Of a stretch of 53,994 nucleotides of DNA, positions 8,634-18,279 are shown in pieces. Both the position numbers and the translations under genes were made by a program. Under the pieces are notes generated by a model. The model was given only the letters and a program-made list of their open reading frames with translations. It made no database searches and was not told the DNA's origin. The number at the start of each line of letters is the position of its first letter. The first letter of the stretch is position 1. Source of the DNA: an uncultured Lachnospiraceae bacterium. GTDB taxonomy: Bacteria > Bacillota > Clostridia > Lachnospirales > Lachnospiraceae. The DNA lies in the NCBI GenBank assembly GCA_910578175.1, contig CAJTPF010000020.1, positions 1-53,994 on the forward strand. Reading direction: 5' to 3'.

Positions 8634-9098
8634 TCACTGCTGATTATCACCTATGACATTGCCAATATTAAGAATGGAAATAAGACCTCCATTATTTTTA
8701 CCGACACCGCAGATATATTTTGCAATATCATCCCTGCCGTCACTTGGAACTTTATCGATTTCTCCGCTTCCCAGCGTCACAACTTCTTTTACCACATCCA
8801 CAATAATACCAATCGGTTCCTGCTGTTCCGGCTTCAGTATAATAATACGGGTCTTATCCGTAAAGATATCACCCTCAAGTCCAAATCGTTTCCTCAGACT
8901 CATCACCGGTATGATCTCTCCTCGGAGATTAATGACACCATGAAAATATTTCTGGGATTTCGGCACTCTGGTAATCTTCTGCATCCTGACAATATTATCT
9001 ACATAACCGATATCAATACCATACTGCTCAACACCGATATTTACCACTATGTATTGTTTTTCTTCTATCGTACTTTCCAGCTTTAATGTATTGTCCAT
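8634..9098 (-). CDS. cheW: Chemotaxis coupling protein CheW
   Basis: CheW links chemoreceptors to the kinase CheA. The protein is 154 residues with the SH3-like double-barrel fold sequence IEEKQYIVVNIGVEQYGIDI, VINLRGEIIPVMSLRKRFG and the central IGIIVDVVKEVV. The in-frame GTG three codons upstream overlaps the GGGGGTGG ribosome-binding site, so the ATG at 9098 is the better start. It follows cheA by 14 bases. Confidence 0.95.
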   Translation of the reverse strand: MDNTLKLESTIEEKQYIVVNIGVEQYGIDIGYVDNIVRMQKITRVPKSQKYFHGVINLRGEIIPVMSLRKRFGLEGDIFTDKTRIIILKPEQQEPIGIIVDVVKEVVTLGSGEIDKVPSDGRDDIAKYICGVGKNNGGLISILNIGNVIGDNQQ

Positions 9099-9112
9099 TC
9101 CAACCACCCCCG

Positions 9113-11176
9113 CTATAATAATGTATTAACATCGAGAATCAATGCCACTTCACCATCACCGAGTATGGTTGCACCATTAATAATCTTACTGTTACTGATA
9201 TATTTTCCTAAAGATTTGATAACAATTTCCTGCTGTCCGATTAATTTATCTACTACAAGACCGGCAAGTCTGTCACCCTTCTTTACTATAACTACCGTAA
9301 GCGACTCTTCTTCATCAGAAGACTCAATATCAAGAACTTCATCCAGACGGATGATCGGAATAACGTTACCCCTGAGATTGACCACCTCTTTGGTCTGCAC
9401 ATACTTAATATCCGATACCGGAATATCCTCTATGATCTGTATGCTTCCCAGGGATATGGCATACTTCTCATCTCCCAGTTCCACCATAAGAGCCTGGATG
9501 ATTGCTAACGTCAGTGGTAACCGGATGATAAAGGTACTTCCCACACCCAGTTCCGTTTTCACCTCGATATCACCGCCCAAAGCTTCAATCTTGGTCTTTA
9601 CGACATCCAGTCCAACGCCTCTTCCCGAGATATCTGAGACTACCTTTGCCGTGGAAAAACTCGGTTTAAACAATAAATCAATGATTTCCTTATCAGACAT
9701 GGCCGCCGCCTGCTCCGGAGTTATGCTTCCTTTATCCAGCGCTTTATTTTTTACTGCCTCTACATCAATACCATTTCCGTCGTCCCGTACTTCAATGACA
9801 ACATTATTTCCGTCCTGATAGGCATCCAGACATACCGTACCTACTTCCGGTTTTCCTCTTCTGACTCTGATTTCCCCGCTTTCCAGTCCATGGTCGGCAG
9901 AATTACGAAGCAAATGCATCAGCGGATCTCCGATTTCATCGATAACCGTACGGTCAAGCTCCGTATCTTCACCTGTCATATATAATTCCATCTTCTTATT
10001 TAACTTCTTGGATAAGTCTCTTATCATCCGCGGGAACTTCTGGGTAACCGTTTCAATCGGCATCATACGGACTTTCATTACTGATTCATGAAGATTGGTA
10101 GTTACCCGTTCCAGATATTCTATCTGCTCATTAAATGCCTGTGACTGGGAAATCTCTTCACTGCTGCTTTGGGAAACCAAACCGTTCTTCGCAATAATCA
10201 GCTCGCTTACAAGATTCATAAGTACATCCAGTTTCTCAATATCTACTCTGACAGAACGGTTCACGATCGGCTTCGAAGTCTGTGACTTTGCCGGAGCTGC
10301 CTTGGCCGCTGCTGCTGCCGGTTTCTTTTCATCCTCTGCCGGAAGGATTTCCTTATTCTCACTGTCTTCTGTTTTCCCGTCGCCCGGTATGGATTCCAAC
10401 TTTTCACCTATGGCATCCGCTATTTCCGATACATTTTTAATCACTGTTAAAACAGTTTCCAGAGATTCCTTGGATACGACGCAGATACTGAAATCAAACT
10501 CAAACTTTTCATCCTCAATATCCTGTGCCGAAGGATTGGACTTAATGATCTCACCGACCCCCTCCACGGACTTAAATACCAAAAAAGCCCGTGCTGCCTT
10601 TAACAGACAGTTTTCATCCACAAAAACCGTAATGGTATATACATTGATTCCTTTGTCAAATGCTTCCGTAATGGCATGCCTTTCAAAATCAGCATAAACA
10701 AAATCCTTGTATTTCTCTTTGGCTTCTTCGGTTTCAACCTTCTGAGATTCTTTGGCAGTCTCTTTGGAAACTTCCGCCTGTGCCTTTGGTGCAGAACCGT
10801 TTAATATGGTTTCCAGCTGCTTCAGAATCGGCTCATTATCATTATCGCCTTCATCTGCTGTTTCCTGGATACAGGCAAGATATTCTTCCAGCGCATCTAA
10901 ACATTGAAACAGAACATCTACAATATTGGCATCAACTTTTTTCGCTCCGTTTCGGATTTCGGAAAACACATTCTCCATCTGATGGGTCAGTTTCTGCATT
11001 CTCTTATATCCCATAGTACCTGCCATTCCTTTCAGGGAATGGGCCGCACGAAATATTTCGTTGATGGTATCTGTATTTTCCGGCTCCTTTTCAATTACAA
11101 GAAGCTGTTCATTCAGGCTTTGCAAATGTTCCTTTGTTTCATCAATAAAAATCTCTAAATATTGGCTAACGTCCAT
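9113..11176 (-). CDS. cheA: Chemotaxis histidine kinase CheA
   Basis: CheA autophosphorylates and passes phosphate to CheY and CheB. The 687-residue protein has all five domains. The HPt domain carries His46 in AAHSLKGMAGTMG. A P2 response-regulator-binding region (about 160-270) is followed by an Ala/Lys-rich linker (about 285-300). The dimerisation helices have EKLDVLMNLVSELI. The ATPase domain has an N box (LLRNSADHGLE), VRDDGNGID and a GRGVGLDVV box. The C-terminus is a CheW-like P5 domain with VVNLRGNVIPIIRLDEV. It overlaps the end of cheB by 11 bases, showing translational coupling. Confidence 0.97.
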   Translation of the reverse strand: MDVSQYLEIFIDETKEHLQSLNEQLLVIEKEPENTDTINEIFRAAHSLKGMAGTMGYKRMQKLTHQMENVFSEIRNGAKKVDANIVDVLFQCLDALEEYLACIQETADEGDNDNEPILKQLETILNGSAPKAQAEVSKETAKESQKVETEEAKEKYKDFVYADFERHAITEAFDKGINVYTITVFVDENCLLKAARAFLVFKSVEGVGEIIKSNPSAQDIEDEKFEFDFSICVVSKESLETVLTVIKNVSEIADAIGEKLESIPGDGKTEDSENKEILPAEDEKKPAAAAAKAAPAKSQTSKPIVNRSVRVDIEKLDVLMNLVSELIIAKNGLVSQSSSEEISQSQAFNEQIEYLERVTTNLHESVMKVRMMPIETVTQKFPRMIRDLSKKLNKKMELYMTGEDTELDRTVIDEIGDPLMHLLRNSADHGLESGEIRVRRGKPEVGTVCLDAYQDGNNVVIEVRDDGNGIDVEAVKNKALDKGSITPEQAAAMSDKEIIDLLFKPSFSTAKVVSDISGRGVGLDVVKTKIEALGGDIEVKTELGVGSTFIIRLPLTLAIIQALMVELGDEKYAISLGSIQIIEDIPVSDIKYVQTKEVVNLRGNVIPIIRLDEVLDIESSDEEESLTVVIVKKGDRLAGLVVDKLIGQQEIVIKSLGKYISNSKIINGATILGDGEVALILDVNTLL

Positions 11177-12254
11177 CGTTAAGCACCCCCACGTTCTTTA
11201 TTATTGCATCGGCTATCCGGTTTAAAGGTAATATCTCATCGGTAAGCCCTGCACTTGCAATCGCCTTTGGCATTCCATAGACAACACATGTCTTTTCATC
11301 CTGTGCGATAACATATACGTCATTTTTCTGACTGAGACGGTCAATTCCAATCGTACCATCTGCGCCCATACCTGTAAGTACAACACAGATAATCTGGTCA
11401 AATTCCTTACCTGCTAAAGATTCATACATAACATTTGCACATGGTCTTAAACCTTCCCTGGGCGGTTCATCTGATAACGCCACCTGAAAACCGCCTTTTC
11501 TCTGTTCCGTCACACTGAAATGTCGTCCGCCGGGAGCAATATATACGGTTCCCTTTTCCAACACATCTCCGTGTTCGGCTTCTTTTACCCTGACATCACT
11601 GATCTCATCCAGTCTTTGTGCCAGGGAAGCAGTAAACCCTACCGGCATATGCTGCACCAGCAGGACCGGTGCATCGATGTTGCCCGGAAGAAACGGAATC
11701 ACCTCTTTTAACGCTTTTGGTCCTCCGGTGGAACAGGCAATGGCAACCAGTTTTTTCTTATTCCTCTGGTTGACAGACGACTGTTTATTTTTATTTCCAC
11801 CTGCTGTTTTCTGAGCTATATGATTCCCTGAAACTTTATCTTCTGAATTCAGACCGGTAGCCATCTCCAGTGAGGCTATTAATTTCTGTTTAAATTCTTC
11901 CCGAATTTCAGGCCTGGCGCTGACCGGTTTCAATACAAAATCAAAAGCTCCGCGCTCTAAAGCCAGAATCGTTTCCTTGGCACCATCCTGTACAAGCGTG
12001 CTTACCATAATAATCTTACAGGAAATATTATATTTCTGAATCTTTACAAGTACCTCCAGACCGTTCATCTTTGGCATATTTACATCCAGCAGCACTGCAT
12101 CATATAATGTACTGTTTTTTGTGAGCAATTCCATAGCTGCCAAACCATCTACGGCATAATCTACAATCTCAAACCGTCCGTCTGAATTAATTATATCAGA
12201 AATCACTCTTCTCATGAGTGCAGAATCATCAACTATCAAAATATTTTTTTTCAT
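11166..12254 (-). CDS. cheB: Chemotaxis response regulator / receptor methylesterase CheB
   Basis: CheB demethylates and deamidates chemoreceptors when phosphorylated by CheA. The 362-residue protein has an N-terminal receiver domain with acidic pair DD (9-10) and phospho-acceptor Asp57 in LLDVNMPKMNG. A flexible linker (about 140-165) precedes the catalytic domain with AIACSTGGPKAL (active Ser), LVQHMPVGF (active His) and VVLTGMGADG (active Asp). Its start overlaps the stop of the PilZ gene by 4 bases. The ribosome-binding site is weak, so translation probably depends on coupling. Confidence 0.96.
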   Translation of the reverse strand: MKKNILIVDDSALMRRVISDIINSDGRFEIVDYAVDGLAAMELLTKNSTLYDAVLLDVNMPKMNGLEVLVKIQKYNISCKIIMVSTLVQDGAKETILALERGAFDFVLKPVSARPEIREEFKQKLIASLEMATGLNSEDKVSGNHIAQKTAGGNKNKQSSVNQRNKKKLVAIACSTGGPKALKEVIPFLPGNIDAPVLLVQHMPVGFTASLAQRLDEISDVRVKEAEHGDVLEKGTVYIAPGGRHFSVTEQRKGGFQVALSDEPPREGLRPCANVMYESLAGKEFDQIICVVLTGMGADGTIGIDRLSQKNDVYVIAQDEKTCVVYGMPKAIASAGLTDEILPLNRIADAIIKNVGVLNDGR

Positions 12255-12988
12255 TTTTTCCGCAGTCTACGCTCCTGTTCAAAAATAAATTTAATGATCG
12301 CTTCTCTTGTATGGCCGGCTATCTCCAAATACTCTACCCGCTGTTCATACATATGATCCTTATTTATGATCCGTCCGGAAGACAAAACTTTTGCCATCAC
12401 ACCATAAACTTTTTGTCCGCTCTCGGTTGAAATATTCAGGTCTACCAGAATATTCGAATCCGGTTCCAGCTTCTCTTCGGAAGCAAAACGTACCCCGCCT
12501 CCGCTGATATCCAAAACGATGGCCGAAGTAAACGGTTCACTTTCCATAATATCACGGATCAGTTCCGGATCTTCTTTTATTTTCTCAACATCTGAATCCT
12601 CCAGACGCCGATATTCAATATCCAGTGTACATTCCAGACGAAAATACTGTCTCCTCTGAAATTTTTTCAGATCAGACATCAATTCAACTACCAGAATATA
12701 CAATCCATCCTCCTTGTATCGGTCTGTGATCACGACACGGCTTTTATACAATCCGCCGGATGTAAAAAAACATACATCATATCTGGCATTCACAGGCAAA
12801 GGTATCACTCTGCCTTCCACGATCGGCATGGCGATCTTCAATTGTTCTTCATCCATCATATCATAGATCTGGCTTAACAGAACCCTGGACTCAACCGAAT
12901 TCTGCTCCAGAAAACGATTCTTCTTTTCTTCACTCGCTACCCGGAGCAGTTCCAGCCTGTCACCCGGTGAAAGAATCTTGGACAGCAT
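12251..12988 (-). CDS. PilZ-domain c-di-GMP receptor, YcgR/YpfA-like flagellar brake
   Basis: The 245-residue protein joins an N-terminal YcgR-type beta domain (about 5-105) to a C-terminal PilZ domain. The c-di-GMP-binding motifs are intact: RRQYFR at about 112-117 and DISGGGVRF starting near 160. In other bacteria such proteins bind MotA or the FliG switch and slow the motor at high c-di-GMP. GGAGG lies 8 bases before the ATG at 12988, which I prefer to the GTG three codons upstream. Location between flhG and cheB ties second-messenger braking directly to the flagellar operon. Confidence 0.88.
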   Translation of the reverse strand: MLSKILSPGDRLELLRVASEEKKNRFLEQNSVESRVLLSQIYDMMDEEQLKIAMPIVEGRVIPLPVNARYDVCFFTSGGLYKSRVVITDRYKEDGLYILVVELMSDLKKFQRRQYFRLECTLDIEYRRLEDSDVEKIKEDPELIRDIMESEPFTSAIVLDISGGGVRFASEEKLEPDSNILVDLNISTESGQKVYGVMAKVLSSGRIINKDHMYEQRVEYLEIAGHTREAIIKFIFEQERRLRKK

Positions 12989-12993
12989 AATAT

Positions 12994-13878
12994 TCACCTC
13001 CGTACGGTTTTCTTTAACATTCCAGCAAACATATATGCCAACCCGCTCTTTTCCCGTTCAAAAGATTCTTTTCGTTCCAACAGTATATCTGACAATTGAA
13101 CAAAATCCCTTGCGGCCGCCGATTCCGGATAAGTAATGGAGATTGGTTTTTGCTGAATCACTGACTTTGACATATTTCCATCATTTTCTATAATTCCCAG
13201 AAATTCCAGGTTCGTCTTTAGAAATTTTGATACTACAACATCCAGTTTATTGTATAAATTAATTCCTTCTTCATAAGAAGATACTTTGTTGGCAATAACC
13301 TTCACCACCATATGTTCCTTCTGATAATCCGGATGTTTATTCATAGTCTTCATTAAAGAATAAGAATCGGTAATAGATGTAGGCTCCGGAGTAGTCACTA
13401 ACAGCACTTCACTGCTTGCTACCACAAAATCCAGAACCGTACTGGAAATTCCCGCCCCTGTATCAATAATTACAATATCTGCCATATTTTCCAGTTCCCG
13501 AATCTTATGTACCAGATATAGAATCTGATCTTTTGACAAATCTCCAAAATTGGAAATTCCGGAGCCGCCAGAGACAAATCCGATATCCAACGGTCCTTTT
13601 ACAATAATGTCTTTCAAATCTTTTCCCCGATATATCAAATCGGACAAATTATATTTTGGAATGGCACCAAACATAACCTCAATATTGGCAAGCCCAAAAT
13701 CTGCATCAAAAATTATTACTTTTTTTCCCTGCTTACGAAACTGGATTGCCAGATTAATGGATACACTGGTCTTACCCACACCGCCTTTTCCACTGGTAAC
13801 AGTAATGACCCTGGCATTTCCCTTTTCCTCCTGATTATGCTGTTTCACAATATTTCGTAGGTTTTCTGCCTGATCCAT
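12994..13878 (-). CDS. flhG: Flagellar number regulator FlhG (MinD/ParA-like ATPase)
   Basis: FlhG (YlxH) is a membrane-associated ATPase that, with FlhF, sets flagellar number and placement and helps C-ring assembly. The 294-residue protein has the deviant Walker A motif SGKGGVGKTSVSIN (about 28-41), the Walker-like IIFDADFGLANIE and the ATPase block IVIIDTGAGISS. The C-terminal helix (about 270-290) could be the membrane-targeting sequence. A short N-terminal segment with NLRNIVKQHNQ precedes it, typical of the FlhF-activating helix. It lies 2 bases after flhF. Confidence 0.95.
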   Translation of the reverse strand: MDQAENLRNIVKQHNQEEKGNARVITVTSGKGGVGKTSVSINLAIQFRKQGKKVIIFDADFGLANIEVMFGAIPKYNLSDLIYRGKDLKDIIVKGPLDIGFVSGGSGISNFGDLSKDQILYLVHKIRELENMADIVIIDTGAGISSTVLDFVVASSEVLLVTTPEPTSITDSYSLMKTMNKHPDYQKEHMVVKVIANKVSSYEEGINLYNKLDVVVSKFLKTNLEFLGIIENDGNMSKSVIQQKPISITYPESAAARDFVQLSDILLERKESFEREKSGLAYMFAGMLKKTVRR

Positions 13879-13880
13879 AC

Positions 13881-15050
13881 TTATTCACCGCCTCCCAGTA
13901 GATGTTTGGCAAGTTTTTGTGCATCCAGTATGCTGATATCATCCGGAACCGTCTGACCGCTGGTAACATATGAAATATCTGCGGATGTATTCAAACGGAT
14001 ATTCAGTATATTCCCCAAAGCGGATGTTTCATCCAGTTTTGTAAAAATAATGCTGTATGTTCCCATCTGGGAATATACGTCAACAATATTTAACAGATCC
14101 TTATATTTTGTGGCGGCACTCAATACCAGAAAGATTTCTCTACGCATTCCCTGCAGCAGAGTACAGTCGTTTACCAAATGCTGTATTTCCCTGCACTGCT
14201 CTTTATTCTTGTGGGAACGCCCTGCAGTGTCCACCAGAATCAGGTCATAGTCTTTAAACTGCTCTATGGCATGATTCAGTTCCTCAATGGTATAAACCAC
14301 CTGTAACGGTATATCCAGAATATTGGCATAAGTCCGTAACTGCTCCACTGCCGCAATCCGGTAAGTATCCGATGTTATCATCGCCACTCTTGCCTTCTTT
14401 TCCAGCTTAAAATCCGATGCGATCTTTGCAATGGTAGTTGTCTTTCCCACGCCGGTAGGTCCTACAAAAAATACCAGCGCCGGCTCCCCCTCTTTCAGAC
14501 TGATCTCATGGGGAATTCCCAGTTTCAGAACGATCTTTTGATAGATGCCTGACAATATACTGTCCAGATTGGATTCTTTCTTGATCGAAGATTCTATTTC
14601 ACCTATAATCTGATTTGCATATTTTTCATCTACTTCATTTTCCAGCATTTGATTATATACAAGCTGAAGGAACGAAAAGTTAACATTCTTTTCTTCCTTT
14701 TTTTCTTTCAGTTCCGGTTTCTCCCGATTTTCCGCATCTATTTCTTTCATCCGGCTTTCCAGCATGGACTGTAAATTATCCAGTTTTTCTTCAATCGCTG
14801 TGGGCTGTTTCTCCTCTTCCATAATATCTTCCGCAACAGCCACATTGATCCTGGAAGAAGGAATGGAAGAAGTGGGCTGTTTCTCTTCTAATGCCGCCGT
14901 AATTTCAACAACATCCTTTTTAAACAACTTTTTAAAGCCCCGATGTTTTGTGGATTTAATATTTAAGACTACCGCATCGCTGCCCATTTCTTCTTTTGCC
15001 ATCAGGACAGCTTCCTGTTCCGTAGATGCCTGAAATTTTTTGATAATCAT
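13881..15050 (-). CDS. flhF: Flagellar SRP-like GTPase FlhF
   Basis: FlhF is the third SRP-type GTPase and recruits the first flagellar parts to the correct site on the membrane. The 389-residue protein has the FlhF B domain with MIIKKFQASTEQEA at the N-terminus and a variable charged linker (about 60-130). The NG domain carries GPTGVGKTTTIAKI (G1), DTYRIAAVEQLRTYA, LVDTAGRSHKN (G3) and FTKLDETSALG (G4). It begins inside the stop of flhA (TAATG) and is followed closely by flhG, the usual trio. Confidence 0.96.
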   Translation of the reverse strand: MIIKKFQASTEQEAVLMAKEEMGSDAVVLNIKSTKHRGFKKLFKKDVVEITAALEEKQPTSSIPSSRINVAVAEDIMEEEKQPTAIEEKLDNLQSMLESRMKEIDAENREKPELKEKKEEKNVNFSFLQLVYNQMLENEVDEKYANQIIGEIESSIKKESNLDSILSGIYQKIVLKLGIPHEISLKEGEPALVFFVGPTGVGKTTTIAKIASDFKLEKKARVAMITSDTYRIAAVEQLRTYANILDIPLQVVYTIEELNHAIEQFKDYDLILVDTAGRSHKNKEQCREIQHLVNDCTLLQGMRREIFLVLSAATKYKDLLNIVDVYSQMGTYSIIFTKLDETSALGNILNIRLNTSADISYVTSGQTVPDDISILDAQKLAKHLLGGGE

Positions 15051-17083
15051 TAAATGCTCACCATCCCAACTGACTGTAATTCAATATTTGATTCTATTTC
15101 ATTATAAGATACAACCACCAGATCCTTAAAATAATCCTGTATCAGCCGTTTATAGTACATTCGAACGATCGGGGAAGTAATGATGATCGGGGATTTACCC
15201 ATTTTTTCCAGTTTGTCTACTTCCTCCTCTGTGGACTTGATAATATGTTTGCTTTCTTCCGGATCCAGAGTTAGATATGCTCCCTGCTCGGTCTGTTTTA
15301 CCGCAGCCATGATATCCTGCTCAATTTTCGGATCAAGGGTGATCACTGTGGTTGATTCATTAGGACTAAAGAATTTATTGGAGATTGCCCGTTTCAGGCT
15401 TTGTCTCGCATACTCTGTCAATACATCCGTATCTCTGGTAACAGTGGCATGATCTGCCAGTGTCTCAAATATGGTAAGCAAATCCCGGATGGAAATACCC
15501 TCTCTCAATAAATTCTGCAACACTTTTTGTATTTCACCCACACTGAGCAGTTTTGGAACCAGTTCATCAATAAGCGTCTGATTGGAATCTTTAATATTAT
15601 TAATAAGATTCTGTACATCCTGTCTGGTAAGCAGCTCATCAATGTGTACCCTGACGACTTCCGTCAAATGGGTTGCAATAATGGATGGCGGATCCACAAC
15701 GGTATATCCCAGTGTTTCCGCACGTTCTCTCTGACTTTCCGTAATCCAGATAGCCGGAAGATGGAAGGAAGGTTCAAAGGTAGGAATACCACTGATCTCC
15801 TCTTCCACAAAACCGGGATTCATCGCCATATAGTGATCGAATAAAATCTCACCCTCACTGACCTGAATTCCCTTTATCTTAATAATATACTGATTCGGAT
15901 TTAACTGAATATTATCCCTCAGTCTGATGATCGGAACAACAGCGCCCAGTTCCAGGGCAATCTGCCTTCGGATCATTACAACACGGTCAATCAGGTCTCC
16001 ACCCTGATTAACATCTGCCAGGGGAATGATACCATAACCGAATTCCAGCTCGATAGGATCCACCTGCAATAAGGAAACCACATTTTCGGGCCGCCGGATT
16101 TCCTCCGCTTCCGCTTCTGAAACATCCACCTCTTCCTCAATGGCAGAAATCTGAGTTTTCTGATCCTGTCTTCTTCCAAGAAAAACAGCCAGAAGTCCGA
16201 ACGGAATAAACACAAACCATGGAAGCGGCGTGACCACGCCTAAGAATATTAAGGTTCCGCCGGCATAATATAATACTTTTGGAAGATTAAATAACTGGGA
16301 AAATAACACTCCACCCAAATCGGCTTCTTTTCCTGCTTTTGTAACCAGGATACCGGTAGACAGAGATATCATCAGGGACGGAATGGAACTTACCAGACCA
16401 TCACCGATGGTAAGAATGATATATTTATCCACGGCATCTCCGGCACTCATTCCCTGATTAACCATTCCGGTGATCAGACCGCCAATAATATTTACAAACG
16501 TAATGATCAGACCCGCAGCAGCATCTCCTTTTACATACTTAACCGCACCGTCCATGGAACCGAAGAACTGGGATTCTGCCGCCAGCTTCTCTCTTCTTTC
16601 CTTCGCCTGCGCATCATTTATGGCTCCGGTATTTAAGTCGGCATCGATCGCCATCTGTTTACCAGGCATTGCATCCAGAGTAAATCTTGCCGTAACTTCA
16701 GCCACACGTTCAGAACCTTTATTGATAACCATAAACTGTACAAGGATCAGAATGATAAAAACTATCACACCAATAACCAAATCTCCGCCGCCCACAAACT
16801 GACCGAAGGTTTCAACCACTTTTCCCGGATTACCGGTTTTCAGGATCAGTTTTGTGGATGATATATTCAAGGATATCCGAAATATGGTAGTCAGCAGCAA
16901 TATAGTCGGAAATGAAGACATATCCAACGGCTCCTTTGAAAAAAAAGAATTAAACAGCACTACAAGCGCCGTAAATATATTTAATGCCAACAGGACATCC
17001 AGAAGGCTGCTTGGTACCGAAATAATCATGAACACAATAGCTGCCAAAAGATATAATCCGATACCTAAATCCGACTTTTTCAT
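15050..17083 (-). CDS. flhA: Flagellar export gate protein FlhA
   Basis: FlhA forms the nonameric export gate ring and uses the proton gradient to drive secretion of flagellar subunits. The 677-residue protein has eight predicted transmembrane helices in the first half (about 10-310). The FHIPEP-type loop is present (about 140-165, with RFTLDAMPGKQMAIDADLN). A large cytoplasmic domain (about 330-677) binds chaperones and substrates. Length is normal. It follows flhB by 56 bases. Confidence 0.97.
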   Translation of the reverse strand: MKKSDLGIGLYLLAAIVFMIISVPSSLLDVLLALNIFTALVVLFNSFFSKEPLDMSSFPTILLLTTIFRISLNISSTKLILKTGNPGKVVETFGQFVGGGDLVIGVIVFIILILVQFMVINKGSERVAEVTARFTLDAMPGKQMAIDADLNTGAINDAQAKERREKLAAESQFFGSMDGAVKYVKGDAAAGLIITFVNIIGGLITGMVNQGMSAGDAVDKYIILTIGDGLVSSIPSLMISLSTGILVTKAGKEADLGGVLFSQLFNLPKVLYYAGGTLIFLGVVTPLPWFVFIPFGLLAVFLGRRQDQKTQISAIEEEVDVSEAEAEEIRRPENVVSLLQVDPIELEFGYGIIPLADVNQGGDLIDRVVMIRRQIALELGAVVPIIRLRDNIQLNPNQYIIKIKGIQVSEGEILFDHYMAMNPGFVEEEISGIPTFEPSFHLPAIWITESQRERAETLGYTVVDPPSIIATHLTEVVRVHIDELLTRQDVQNLINNIKDSNQTLIDELVPKLLSVGEIQKVLQNLLREGISIRDLLTIFETLADHATVTRDTDVLTEYARQSLKRAISNKFFSPNESTTVITLDPKIEQDIMAAVKQTEQGAYLTLDPEESKHIIKSTEEEVDKLEKMGKSPIIITSPIVRMYYKRLIQDYFKDLVVVSYNEIESNIELQSVGMVSI

Positions 17084-17139
17084 GTACCTTTTCTCCTTTT
17101 CTGCATCTAAAATAATTTTTACTGTATTTACTTCTCAGG

Positions 17140-18279
17140 TCATTCCCTGACTGCTGTTTTATTTTTTATATTATAAACGTATGCCAGTACTTCTGCAACC
17201 GCCTGATATAACTCTTCCGGTATTTCCTCGCCAATATCCACATTGGCATAAAGCGCCCTGGCCAACGGCTTATTTTCTACAATCTCAATATTATGTTCTC
17301 TGGCAGCTTCTTTTATCTTCTGTGCCAGAAAATCCTCACCCTTTGCAATCACTCTGGGAGCTTTTGCAATCTGAAGATCATACTGCAGGGCTACCGCAAA
17401 ATGCGTCGGGTTTGTAATGACCACATCGGCCTTCGGCAGATCCTGCATCATTCTCCGCATGGAAGCCTGCCTCATTTTTTGTCTGATCTTACCTTTTATC
17501 TGAGGATCACCCTCTGAATTTTTATATTCATCTTTGACTTCCTGCTTTGTCATCATCATATCATTTTTAAACTTTATCTTCTGATAAATATAATCTCCGA
17601 TACCGACGATCAGATAGATTGCGCTGATCTTAATGCCCAGATCAAATACTATATCTCCGATGATCTGCAGCGCAGTCATCAGCGGTACCTGATAAAACCG
17701 GAATAAAAGACCCTGTTTTGACTTAATCGTCTGAATCACCACAATTCCGATGATCAATACCAGCGCAACGGATTTTGCCAGATTTACCAGTGACTGTTTG
17801 GAAAATATATGTTTTATTCCCTTTTTTATGCTGAGCTTATTCATTTTCGGCCGCATCGGCTTCGTAGTGACCTTCCATTTCACCTGCAAAAGATCTCCTA
17901 CAAATGCTATGACAAATGCAACCGCAAAAAGAGGCAGAACGATCAGCAGCCCGTCTATTGCAACATGGCTCAATACTGCAACTACATTATTATATGTAAT
18001 CTCGTCTGCATAAGTGACAGATAGTGTGGAAATTGTCTTATATACAAAAGTATATACATTCATCAGACTGGTACCAAAATTCCCAATCAGAAACTTTAAC
18101 AATACAAAACTGACTATCAAAGACACCGCACTGACCAAGTCCTTACTTTTAGCTACATTGCCTTCGTTTCTGGCATCCGAAAGCTTTTTGGCAGTCGGCT
18201 GTTCTGTCTTCTCGCCGCCGGGACCGTCTTTCGCAAAAAACTGTAAATCATATTCTAAAACAGAAACCATAGATTTCAC
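17140..18279 (-). CDS. flhB: Flagellar export switch protein FlhB
   Basis: FlhB switches the export apparatus from hook to filament substrates. The 379-residue protein begins with a soluble stretch containing KTEQPTAKKLSDARNEGNVAKS. It has four transmembrane helices and a cytoplasmic C-terminal domain with the autocleavage motif NPTH in VVITNPTHFAVALQYD. The likely start is the GTG at 18279 with GAGAGG upstream; an ATG three codons later is possible. It starts immediately after the fliR stop. Confidence 0.96.
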   Translation of the reverse strand: MKSMVSVLEYDLQFFAKDGPGGEKTEQPTAKKLSDARNEGNVAKSKDLVSAVSLIVSFVLLKFLIGNFGTSLMNVYTFVYKTISTLSVTYADEITYNNVVAVLSHVAIDGLLIVLPLFAVAFVIAFVGDLLQVKWKVTTKPMRPKMNKLSIKKGIKHIFSKQSLVNLAKSVALVLIIGIVVIQTIKSKQGLLFRFYQVPLMTALQIIGDIVFDLGIKISAIYLIVGIGDYIYQKIKFKNDMMMTKQEVKDEYKNSEGDPQIKGKIRQKMRQASMRRMMQDLPKADVVITNPTHFAVALQYDLQIAKAPRVIAKGEDFLAQKIKEAAREHNIEIVENKPLARALYANVDIGEEIPEELYQAVAEVLAYVYNIKNKTAVRE

